NCBI GenBank assembly: GCA_001660395.1
Contig: LXWE01000001.1
Span: 1-64,000 of the forward strand
Direction: 5' to 3'
Source: Alteromonadaceae bacterium XY-R5
GTDB taxonomy: Bacteria; Pseudomonadota; Gammaproteobacteria; Enterobacterales; Alteromonadaceae
DNA: 64,000 nucleotides
Below are positions 34,994 to 43,140 of the stretch, in pieces. The notes under the pieces were generated by a model. It was not told the origin of the DNA and ran no database searches. It saw nothing but the letters and a program-made list of their open reading frames with translations. Both the position numbers and the translations under genes were made by a program. Within the stretch, counting starts at the first letter, position 1; every line of letters begins with the position of its first letter.

Positions 34994-36211
34994 ATGAGTA
35001 TTCCCTCAACCCCACTGTGGCAAACCATTCCACAAACCGACTATCAAATTAACTCCACTGCTATCAGCGCCGATGGCTGTCGCTGTTTGCTGGGTACGTC
35101 CAAAGAATATGACTCTGGCCAATTTGAAGTTTGCTGTTACGATCAAAGCGGTCAGTTGCAGTGGCAAGACCCCATCACTGACGGACAATCTGTTTATCAG
35201 GGCGTATTTTGGGTAGCGCTCAGTGGTAATGGTCGCTATGCCGCCGCCGGCGGTATCAATAAACCCAACGACAGCAGCGAAAATACTACCGATAATGGTT
35301 TCCTGTTTATTTATGATGCAAATAACGGTAAGCGACTAATAAGCGAGTCTCTTGCCAGCCGAGTCAATCAGGTTTGCTTTTCTGAACAAGGCAAGATGCT
35401 GATTGCCGTGGCCGGTAACGAATTACTCTACTACGGATTATTCGGCAGCACTTTTGAGTGCATTGCCACCCTGAATTTAGGTTCAGAATATTGCCAGTCG
35501 TGCCAAATCTCAGCAGATGGCACCCGTGCCGTGATCGGCACTACCAACTATAGCAACAGCGATCAACATCCGGACTATACTGGCAAAGTTATCGCGCTGA
35601 ATTTATCCCCAGAGGGGATGCACATTTTGGCCAGCTATGAAGCTGATGTAGGAATTCAGCGGGTGGCCTTAACCCAAAAAGGCGACTGGTGGGCGGCATC
35701 GACCCATGCAGGCAGCGCCCTCGCCTTTCACGACACATTCGAAAAAGGTCATACACCAGTCTGGTCGTATACTCCTGACACGCTGAACCTGGGTCTGTCC
35801 TATGCGGTGGCCATTGCTGAAAGAGATGCGGAGGTTTATGTCACCCTGGGTGTGAATCTGTATGAGGCTACCAACGGTGGTGCCCTTTATACACTTTCCT
35901 GCCCAGCCTCTGCGACAGCCGCTGTTCAACCTGCTTTGTGCTGGCAACATACGGTGAGTTATGGGGTTAATCCGGGCGTAAATATGGATGCAGGCGCCAA
36001 ATACGTGACGGCTACCGACGGTCAGCCAGCATCGCACACCGAAGAGTCTGCAGGTAACTTTTATCTGTTTGACGTTAGCAATCATGCGGCGCCATTACTG
36101 TGGCAAATGCCCACCAGCCAGATGAACTGGCCCATGGCCATCAGCACCAATGGCAACGCCATATTTGGTGCCAGTGACAATGGGACAGCGTATTACTGGG
36201 GGCAAGCTTAA
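34994..36211 (+). CDS. Cytosolic beta-propeller protein (WD40/PQQ-like)
   Basis: A 405-residue protein of unknown function without signal peptide or membrane helix. It consists of repeated propeller blades of about 45-60 residues that share a pattern ISADGxRxxxGT followed by a strand and a Trp or Tyr. Examples are STAISADGCRCLLGTS, ALSGNGRYAAAGGI, QISADGTRAVIGTT and AISTNGNAIFGAS. The blades close with a LW-Q or YYWGQ motif at the C-terminus. I choose the ATG at 34994, with AGGAG eight bases upstream, over a frame opening 30 codons earlier. The gene converges on the giant LamG gene, separated by 78 bases with two hairpins. Confidence 0.72.
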   Translation: MSIPSTPLWQTIPQTDYQINSTAISADGCRCLLGTSKEYDSGQFEVCCYDQSGQLQWQDPITDGQSVYQGVFWVALSGNGRYAAAGGINKPNDSSENTTDNGFLFIYDANNGKRLISESLASRVNQVCFSEQGKMLIAVAGNELLYYGLFGSTFECIATLNLGSEYCQSCQISADGTRAVIGTTNYSNSDQHPDYTGKVIALNLSPEGMHILASYEADVGIQRVALTQKGDWWAASTHAGSALAFHDTFEKGHTPVWSYTPDTLNLGLSYAVAIAERDAEVYVTLGVNLYEATNGGALYTLSCPASATAAVQPALCWQHTVSYGVNPGVNMDAGAKYVTATDGQPASHTEESAGNFYLFDVSNHAAPLLWQMPTSQMNWPMAISTNGNAIFGASDNGTAYYWGQA

Positions 36212-36216
36212 TCCCT

Positions 36217-36241
36217 GGCCCCCCAAAAATATTTGGGGGCC
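36217..36241. terminator. Strong hairpin between the convergent propeller and giant genes
   Basis: GGCCCCC plus AAA on the left and TTT plus GGGGGCC on the right form a stem of about ten pairs with one bulged C, right behind the propeller stop codon. It can act in both directions. Confidence 0.65.
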
Positions 36242-36255
36242 GTTGTCTGAGAAAA

Positions 36256-36278
36256 GGAGCCTCAGCAGCACAGGCTCC
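36256..36278 (-). terminator. Second hairpin behind the giant gene
   Basis: GGAGCCT at 36256-36262 pairs with AGGCTCC at 36272-36278 across nine bases, 12 bases after the stop codon of the giant gene. On the minus strand the next bases are TTTTC, so it is a plausible terminator. Confidence 0.6.
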
Positions 36279-36289
36279 GGCCTTAGACA

Positions 36290-39200
36290 TTAGGTTTCGT
36301 CAATGAGGATAGCGGTGCCCAATATGTAACTGGTCAAGGCTACCACCACATCCGTGGCCGCAACCCCAGCAGCTGCGTATTGATTAGCGGGTGGCGCGTC
36401 CTCTGTCACTGCTCTGGCGATAGACGCAAGCGTAGGAAGGGTAGCAATGGCTTCGGCGGCAATTGCCCGACCACGCTTATTCCCAGAGCCAGCATGGTGT
36501 TGATACGCCCCCATGAGGGAGATATCAACCAGGGTCAAAGTAACAATGATAGCAACGGTAAACTGATTTCCACGCTTCGATCTTTGTATTGGAAAGCGCT
36601 CGGGCAGATTAACTATTCTCGCCCCAATCAGATACAACGAGTCATACGTCAAAACTGCCGTACGCCAGGCCCACAGTACCCGTTCAAAATAGATTTCCTT
36701 ACTTTTCGACTTAGTAATTTTGTGCAACTTGTAAGGATAGCCTCCGGGTTTATCAAGAGATGACGGAAAGCTCCCCAACCAACTGATCCAGCTCAGGCCA
36801 ATACTAAAAAGCTCCAAACCAAAGGTGCCTGTACCAGCATTATCACCTTCCGCTTCAACATCCAGTATCGCGCTGATCAGGCCATTGGTTAAGTCTGCAT
36901 ACAAGGCGATAACGCCAAAACCTCTTGCCAGTCGGGTTTCTCTCAATGACGGTTCCGGCTCTGTTACCTCTGTTGGCTCTTCTGCTTGTCGCTCACTTTG
37001 TACCAGTGAGCGGCTACTAAGCTGTCTGGTAAATTCTGGGGCAGCAGGTGTCAGGGCTGTTTCGACTTTAAGATCCGGCACATCAACGTCTTTGAACAAT
37101 TTTTCACCGAACAGTATTTTACCCATAATCGTACTGGGGATAGCCACCAGCAAGGCGATTACATTCAGCAGGGTGAGTTTGCCCCCTCCAATCAATTCGA
37201 ATAGACGGGAGATAAGAGGTAAACGAATGTCCGCATTCAGGGCTTGTTTCAGCAACCTGATAACGCCCACCACTAACTCTAAAAATGCCAGCACCAGATC
37301 TTCGCCCAAATCCAGCACCTTAATACCCACTTCGCGGATGGCTTCAAGGATTTCAATCAGTGCCAACTGTGGCTTGGTCGGGTTGGCAATAAAGGTTTCA
37401 ATGGTTTCAACAATGCCTTCAAACACTTCCAGCCCCACGCCCACGGCATCTTTAAGGGCATCGAGTAAATGTTCAAATGCCCGCTGGAAAGCATCACCGG
37501 CGCTTTCATCGTCTTTATTTGCGTCGGTCAGGGTTTGTTCGTTATTCGATTTGCGGTTTTGACTTAAAAACAGGTTAAAAAACCATTCCGCTGCCTCAGG
37601 CAACCCGGATTTAGAGCCCTGATCGGGCGCATCGGGATCGCCGCCCAGTTTGCGGATAAGGTGATTGACGCCATCGGCCAGACTCTCCTGCACGTCATCG
37701 ACAAAGGCGCTGACAACAGGTTTCGCCGCAGCCACCATATCGGCAGCAGAATCAAAGGCAGAGTTGATGGTGTTAACCAGAAATCTCTGCGCCTCAAGAA
37801 AATCATCCCAGTTAAACAAAAAGCGTAAAAACTCGATAAACTGCTTGATGCCGCTGATGACTTTTTCTACCACGCTTTCAACAAACTCGGCGATTTTTTT
37901 CGCAGTGTCCAGCGCAAAGCGGATAATTTCACCGCCTACATCCACCAGAACATTCATCACATCTTTCACAAACCCCAGGGTGACTTTTACCGCACTTTTC
38001 ACCGCATCACGGATCCTGCGAAAGACCCGGCCCCGTCTTGCCCGCAGCGCAGAGGTGACGTTCAGCGTAATCAGGCCATTTTCATCTACACTGGATGCCT
38101 TTGTGACTGGATTGATGGCAGGCATTGTTACCTTTGGCTCCTGCTCCTCCAACGCACTTGCGCCTTTCAGCATCTGCTCAAAATCGCTCTGGTTCATTTT
38201 TTCTTCCCAGACCTTGGCCAATGCCGCAGAAGAAGACGTTGAAGTGGTTAGCGATGCAGACCTGACGGAACGTACCAGCGAGTTGGTGCCAGCGGCAGGT
38301 GCCGACGCAGAAAAATTCAGCGCCCAGGGCGAGGTATCCATCTCGGACCGTGCTGTCTGAGTTGCCACAGACTTGCTCACGCTGCGCATCACCGGCGTGA
38401 GTCCGGGTGCGGCCTGAGTATCCACATCGGCCATCTCCTGAGTTTGGGTCAGCGTGATCACCCGTTTCATGGTGTTTTGGACGCTGGCCACTTCTTCTCG
38501 TGAAAATGCCTTTTGGTCAACCAGCGGATTGCCCTGGGCATCTTGTCCGTTCCAGATGGCATCGTCTTCCAGTTCGGCCAGTTGCTTGTGCAGTTGCTGA
38601 TCCGGAAAGATCACCACCTGCTCATTTTCAGCCATTTGCGGGGTTTGTAATTTCAGGCCTGGAGTACTTAGCCCCTCGGCTTCCGAGGTGATCATGATGT
38701 TGCCGATTTCATTCGGTTTGAGGGTAACAGAACGTACTTCGTCTATTTCAAAACGTTCGCCTTCCACCTCAATCACAGTAAGGTCCGTGGCTGACACCCT
38801 GACTTCGGTTTGCTCAGGCTTACAGCGGATAATAGTGCGATAGGCCGAATATTTGGGATCATCCATCGGCTCGCCCAGATGATAGTCTTCGCTAAGCTGA
38901 GTGCTGAACGACGCAAAGACATCTTCAGGCGCCAGGGTACTGAATATTTTCAGGGCCGAGAGGTTGTTATCACCAATCTGGCTTTCTTTAAGGTCTGGCA
39001 CTGCTGTGATCAGGTCTTCAATCTGCCTGTTACGCTGCTTTTCATCCACCTGCTGACCATCATTGGCAAACAAGGTCACGCCGGTATTGGGCCCCAGACG
39101 CAAAGACGAGACCTGATTATTCAGATTATCGAAATTAGCTAATGTCAGAAAGTTGCCACTCACATCATGCTCAGTATTCGACAGGATCCAGGCCTGGCCC

Positions 39201-40537
39201 CAATACGCTCGGTTTTGGTAAAGGGCCACTTCCCCGGCCAGCAATTCGCCCACCTGCCCTTCATGCTCTGCAATTTTCGCGACCCGATAAAACAGGCTGC
39301 GCTGTGCTTTAACATCACTCCAGTTAAATTCGCCACTTGCCTGCTGCACCAGCCAGCGCTCGCCAGAATGGTCAGTAATAGAAAAAGCGGACGCTTCAGG
39401 CTCATCATCGTCCACCAACAGGCAGGTGGCAGAGTCTTTCGGGTTGACCTTGATCAGCACGCCCTGCTCATCACTCACTGGAATTAACTGAGGCTTGGCA
39501 CCGCCCACATGATAGTGAAAACGAAATTGCTGATTGACCTTAGCTTCGCCGGACGTTGCTAAGATGCGTCCACTACGACTCAGGTATTCACCGTCCGGGG
39601 ACTTAATTAGCCAGTTACCGGTAAAAGGTACACCTACCGTTGACCAGATTTGCAACGAGCACGGGAAATTGTTCAGCCGACTAAAACGAATTTCAGGAAT
39701 ATCTTCAGATAAGGTTTGCGCCGTCCCATTAAAATTCGGCTGATTGTAGAGCGTCACACCCGTCGTTTTGCCTAATCGAACCTGCTTAAACTGACCTGAA
39801 AACTGGCTTAAATCGGCCTCATCCTGATTCAGTAAAATCGCCGCGTCATCAGTGGCAATAAGTTCAATTTCCCCCGCATTTAATGGGCGGGAACTGGGTT
39901 GCACCAGTGCCTGAATTTGCTGAGCATTTAATGCCTGATGATAAATACGCACGTCTTCATAAAATGCCACCGGGGTGCCCCGGCGATAGTCCCCCAGGCG
40001 AAACTCCTGACCATTATTGATATTGGCAGTGCCTGATGCTATTTCCGCGAATTTCACCAGCTCGCCATTAAAATAGGTGCTGATAGTGGTGCCCTTACGC
40101 ACCAATGCCAGGTGATGCCAATGTTTATTGGAGATTGGCAGGTTTGAAGTTTCACTCTCCAGGTAATGAGTGCCCTTATTGTCCTGGTCGACTTCAAATT
40201 TAATACGCGCCTTACCTATTAAGCGCACACTCACAAAGTTGCCGTGGCCACTGGCCCCCCGGTTACCTATGATATCCATATCATTTTCGCCATGGGTATC
40301 GGTAATCTTTAGCCCAAACGCGAGGGTGAAATCCTGTTCACCAAACTGACCTATCTCTTTACCGAAATTAACCAGGGCATTGTTACCATTCACTTTTATT
40401 GCTTTGCCAATACGACCATACCAGCCATGTTGAGGAGGAGTTATGCGATGAAATATCGCTTGTACGCCCTGAATACTGTCTTGGGTAATATTGTTGGGAT
40501 CACTGAACTGCCAGTGATAATCAGGTTGAACTGCCAT
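36290..40537 (-). CDS. Giant 1415-residue protein: LamG-like, crystallin-like, helical/hydrophobic
   Basis: I do not recognise a named family. Residues about 1-215 form a LamG/concanavalin-type jelly roll (KHWHHLALVRKGTTISTYFN, then FYEDVRIYHQALNAQQIQAL). Residues about 215-300 and 410-520 contain beta/gamma-crystallin-like segments (GVTLYNQPNFNGTAQTL, EVALYQNRAYWGQAWIL). A polar region to about 800 has a Ser/Thr-rich stretch. From about 830 a basic patch (RARRGRVFRRIR) leads into long amphipathic helices with a FLRFLFNWDDFLEA motif near 905. Hydrophobic segments, possibly membrane spans, lie near 1120-1142, 1206-1226, 1326-1343 and 1388-1409. There is no signal peptide; GGAG precedes the ATG. 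The layout recalls a binding head joined to a membrane-active tail, but the function is unknown. Confidence 0.6.
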   Translation of the reverse strand: MAVQPDYHWQFSDPNNITQDSIQGVQAIFHRITPPQHGWYGRIGKAIKVNGNNALVNFGKEIGQFGEQDFTLAFGLKITDTHGENDMDIIGNRGASGHGNFVSVRLIGKARIKFEVDQDNKGTHYLESETSNLPISNKHWHHLALVRKGTTISTYFNGELVKFAEIASGTANINNGQEFRLGDYRRGTPVAFYEDVRIYHQALNAQQIQALVQPSSRPLNAGEIELIATDDAAILLNQDEADLSQFSGQFKQVRLGKTTGVTLYNQPNFNGTAQTLSEDIPEIRFSRLNNFPCSLQIWSTVGVPFTGNWLIKSPDGEYLSRSGRILATSGEAKVNQQFRFHYHVGGAKPQLIPVSDEQGVLIKVNPKDSATCLLVDDDEPEASAFSITDHSGERWLVQQASGEFNWSDVKAQRSLFYRVAKIAEHEGQVGELLAGEVALYQNRAYWGQAWILSNTEHDVSGNFLTLANFDNLNNQVSSLRLGPNTGVTLFANDGQQVDEKQRNRQIEDLITAVPDLKESQIGDNNLSALKIFSTLAPEDVFASFSTQLSEDYHLGEPMDDPKYSAYRTIIRCKPEQTEVRVSATDLTVIEVEGERFEIDEVRSVTLKPNEIGNIMITSEAEGLSTPGLKLQTPQMAENEQVVIFPDQQLHKQLAELEDDAIWNGQDAQGNPLVDQKAFSREEVASVQNTMKRVITLTQTQEMADVDTQAAPGLTPVMRSVSKSVATQTARSEMDTSPWALNFSASAPAAGTNSLVRSVRSASLTTSTSSSAALAKVWEEKMNQSDFEQMLKGASALEEQEPKVTMPAINPVTKASSVDENGLITLNVTSALRARRGRVFRRIRDAVKSAVKVTLGFVKDVMNVLVDVGGEIIRFALDTAKKIAEFVESVVEKVISGIKQFIEFLRFLFNWDDFLEAQRFLVNTINSAFDSAADMVAAAKPVVSAFVDDVQESLADGVNHLIRKLGGDPDAPDQGSKSGLPEAAEWFFNLFLSQNRKSNNEQTLTDANKDDESAGDAFQRAFEHLLDALKDAVGVGLEVFEGIVETIETFIANPTKPQLALIEILEAIREVGIKVLDLGEDLVLAFLELVVGVIRLLKQALNADIRLPLISRLFELIGGGKLTLLNVIALLVAIPSTIMGKILFGEKLFKDVDVPDLKVETALTPAAPEFTRQLSSRSLVQSERQAEEPTEVTEPEPSLRETRLARGFGVIALYADLTNGLISAILDVEAEGDNAGTGTFGLELFSIGLSWISWLGSFPSSLDKPGGYPYKLHKITKSKSKEIYFERVLWAWRTAVLTYDSLYLIGARIVNLPERFPIQRSKRGNQFTVAIIVTLTLVDISLMGAYQHHAGSGNKRGRAIAAEAIATLPTLASIARAVTEDAPPANQYAAAGVAATDVVVALTSYILGTAILIDET

Positions 40538-40738
40538 TAGATCGCTCCATTTATCTGAAAGGTGAATTTCGCATCCAGCGACTAAACTGCAGATATGGCC
40601 ACCGAAGCATTGGCCAGGAGTAGAACTGCTCGCCCAGCATAAGAAAAGGTAAAATATTTTCCATTAAATACTGTAGTGCATCTCGGCTAAGATGCACAAA
40701 AGACTCGCTTGAGTATGGACGTTTTCTAACAGCGCTTG

Positions 40739-42055
40739 TTATTGCGTAATCGCAAGTTCTGCGTAAAAGATATCCTGATATCCCGATTCAGGATTGAGGG
40801 CCTGCCAGAGTATTTCCAAACCTCCATAGCCGGCACCGCCAATCACCGGGCACTTACTCGTCTCAGGGATGAAATCCAATGCGACCGGCTCTGAAAAGCG
40901 ACTGCCTGCGTCACCGGATTTGGTGCGATAGCTGGTATACACACTCGATTCGCCGCTGTCTTCACTCTCATCCTGCACAACAGACCATACAACATGTAGT
41001 TCGCCGTCACTCGTCACGGTTAACGATGCACAAGCCGCATCTGCCGTAGCATCAGAAAGTAATCGCGGCGTGGAAAACTGCTTACCATTATCCGCAGAAA
41101 CGGCGAAATAAAGCCCATGGCTTCCTTCACGTTCTTCCAGCCAAACGAGATAAAGATTGCCTGCTGCATCACTCACAAATTCGCCCTGACTCGCAGTGCT
41201 GATTTGACTCGAAATAACGGTCTCATCCGTCAGGGTGCCATCTATCATTTCAGCCACATGCAACGCTGGCAGGGTCAAGGTGTCAGTCTCGAGCCAGCTA
41301 ATAAATAGCCCGGCAGGCGAATATGCCAGCCTAATATCCTGTTTAGCAACAGCGTTAATGGAATACGCAAATGAGAACGACTCACCATCATCAGATGACA
41401 AGGTATATGCCAGACTGTCTGTCTCAAGGTCTTGCCAGGCAATGGCTAGGTTACCGTATTTATCCAGACTAAGCGTGCTGCTATCGATGCCATTTTGCAG
41501 CAGCGCGGGTGACGAAAACTGGTCGCCGAAGTCGATTGCACGCAAGTAATACAGAGCAGACTGGTTGTTAGCACTTGATATCGTGCTGAAAGCCAGATGC
41601 ACGACTCCATGAATAGCGCCCACACTCAGCGCAGTAATCTGCGCGTCATCGACAAACATTTCACTGTCCGTAATTACGGCTGAATCCGGTATTTCACCAT
41701 CGTTCAATCTGTGTAGATAGCGAATCGCGTTATTTTCCCGCCAGAAGATATGCTTATAGCCATCATTCACTTCCGCCATCTGAGGCAGTGTAGAGTCACT
41801 TTCCGAATGCGAGAGATTAACGGGTTGCACATAAAAATCCTCGTATTCTATCCCCTGCGTATCGCCAACCGGTGTTGATACATCGACATTTGAGCCACCC
41901 GAAACAGTATCTTCATCATCCCCTTCGTCTTCATCATCCGTTGTTACAATGATTTCATCTTCTGAGGGCTGAGGCTCCGGAGCTTTGTCCGCGCTTCCAC
42001 AGCCATTTAACAACACAAGAAAAAGCCACATCAACGGCCTGATTCCCTTTTTCAC
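40739..42055 (-). CDS. Sialidase-type (BNR) beta-propeller lipoprotein
   Basis: A 438-residue secreted lipoprotein: signal helix then the lipobox LLNGC, followed by a very acidic linker of Glu and Asp residues (TTDDEDEGDDED). The rest has repeated propeller blades, two of which carry Asp-box sequences of the S-x-D-x-G-x-x-(F/W) type (SSDDGESFS, SADNGKQFS), typical of BNR/sialidase-fold proteins. Catalytic Arg and Tyr residues of true sialidases are not evident, so glycan binding or another function is as likely as hydrolysis. It lies 201 bases upstream of the giant gene on the same strand, and a palindrome at 42112 lies in its own upstream region. Confidence 0.75.
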   Translation of the reverse strand: MKKGIRPLMWLFLVLLNGCGSADKAPEPQPSEDEIIVTTDDEDEGDDEDTVSGGSNVDVSTPVGDTQGIEYEDFYVQPVNLSHSESDSTLPQMAEVNDGYKHIFWRENNAIRYLHRLNDGEIPDSAVITDSEMFVDDAQITALSVGAIHGVVHLAFSTISSANNQSALYYLRAIDFGDQFSSPALLQNGIDSSTLSLDKYGNLAIAWQDLETDSLAYTLSSDDGESFSFAYSINAVAKQDIRLAYSPAGLFISWLETDTLTLPALHVAEMIDGTLTDETVISSQISTASQGEFVSDAAGNLYLVWLEEREGSHGLYFAVSADNGKQFSTPRLLSDATADAACASLTVTSDGELHVVWSVVQDESEDSGESSVYTSYRTKSGDAGSRFSEPVALDFIPETSKCPVIGGAGYGGLEILWQALNPESGYQDIFYAELAITQ

Positions 42056-42111
42056 ACAGTTTCTCCCTGAAACACATCCGTAAATTGTTGGTATAAGTCA
42101 AAAAATATAAA

Positions 42112-42123
42112 AGCGTTAACGCT
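42112..42123. promoter_or_regulatory. Perfect palindrome AGCGTTAACGCT
   Basis: A 12-base perfect palindrome 57 bases upstream of the BNR lipoprotein start (minus strand), in a position suited to an operator. Its symmetry resembles LacI-family sites, although these usually centre on CG instead of TA. The 356-base gap 42056-42411 otherwise contains the terminator of the DUF2059 gene at its right end and no gene. Confidence 0.4.
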
Positions 42124-42333
42124 CTTCTAGTCGCACATTTGACGACAATCCATCAGCTAATATGGGTTTGAAAATCTTAGCGAAATGCCTGATAGACATT
42201 GTGATTGTCGGTTACCCTGTTCGCAGTGACGTGAATTAACACACAGGTAAGCCAGGTTGGATTAAGGTCATCTATAAAATCCATTCGTAGATACCGACTA
42301 TGTTATCTTCAGCAACGACATTATTGCATCAAA

Positions 42334-42377
42334 AAAGAGAGATTTACTTACCCAAATGTGTAAGCAAATGCTCTCTT
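42334..42377 (-). terminator. Terminator of the DUF2059 gene
   Basis: AAGAGAG and CTCTCTT form the outer stem, with CTTAC and GTAAG pairing further in. On the minus strand the hairpin is followed by six T. It lies 35 bases after the stop codon. Confidence 0.85.
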
Positions 42378-42411
42378 ATTTATCCGAGCGTTTTGTTTAA
42401 CAACTGCTGAA

Positions 42412-42897
42412 TTACTGTGCCTTTTTATGCTTCTCGATAAAAGGTGTCAGACGATCAAGCAAAAGCTGCTGTTTTGCCTGCGCTTCCATCATGCCGATTT
42501 GAGCAGCTTGCTTCATCAACACAGGCGATTGCTGCAGAAATTTCTGACCCGTTGGGGTGAGATAAAAAGCGGTAACGTCTTCTATCTCTTGCTGGCTATA
42601 AGTATTGGCATACAAACTGACCAGTCGGCTTTTTATCAAGTTGCGATCGATATCCTGATCGAACCATGTTCTGTAGATATCTCTTAATTCCCCTTTTTCA
42701 GCGGCATTTAAGCTCAATTGCTGTGACATATTCTCGATAACAGGCAGCATTGCTTCGAATCCTCCGGTCATCTGTTCATCGATTTTCATTACCGAAAACA
42801 ATTTTTCTATCGAGGCATTCTGCCCCTGATCGACGGCCATGACTGGGGTAGCGAAAACTGCCATTAGAATCGCAGCGGTTGATAACACTTTTTTCAT
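42412..42897 (-). CDS. DUF2059 family exported protein
   Basis: A 161-residue periplasmic protein. A signal peptide (VLSTAAILMAVFATPVMA, cut before VDQG) precedes a helical domain with the DUF2059 core: a YANTYSQQEIEDVTAFYLTP segment followed by TGQKFLQQSPVLMKQ. The family is widespread in proteobacteria and of unknown function. I start at the ATG at 42897, with AGGA upstream; the longer frame adds 15 residues and lacks a site. The gene is monocistronic. Confidence 0.85.
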   Translation of the reverse strand: MKKVLSTAAILMAVFATPVMAVDQGQNASIEKLFSVMKIDEQMTGGFEAMLPVIENMSQQLSLNAAEKGELRDIYRTWFDQDIDRNLIKSRLVSLYANTYSQQEIEDVTAFYLTPTGQKFLQQSPVLMKQAAQIGMMEAQAKQQLLLDRLTPFIEKHKKAQ

Positions 42898-43087
42898 ACT
42901 TTTTCCTGGCTGGCCCATCAGCATGGGCTCGGGCTTCAACACTATTAAATGGTTAATATTTTTATCAGCCTAATGGCATTTCCATCGGTTGGCAATGCAT
43001 TCGATGACAAGCAATATTAAGGAAACGGACAACTCATCAGGCTACCTGAGAAGCAATCGCATGAATTACCCTATTGGTTTCAAGCAA

Positions 43088-43114
43088 AAAAACGCCGGTC
43101 AGAGCCGGCGTTTT
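43088..43114 (-). terminator. Terminator of the S9 peptidase gene
   Basis: AACGCCGG at 43091-43098 pairs with CCGGCGTT at 43105-43112 across six bases. On the minus strand a T-run follows. Confidence 0.88.
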
Positions 43115-43140
43115 ACAGATATTAAAGTGCTTAATCTGAC

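Noticed and set aside
36825-37562. Plus-strand open frame of 245 codons inside the giant gene
   Set aside because: It is antisense to a long gene with good start and domain content, has Ser/Thr/Arg-rich low-complexity translation and no ribosome binding site. It is a shadow of the opposite frame.
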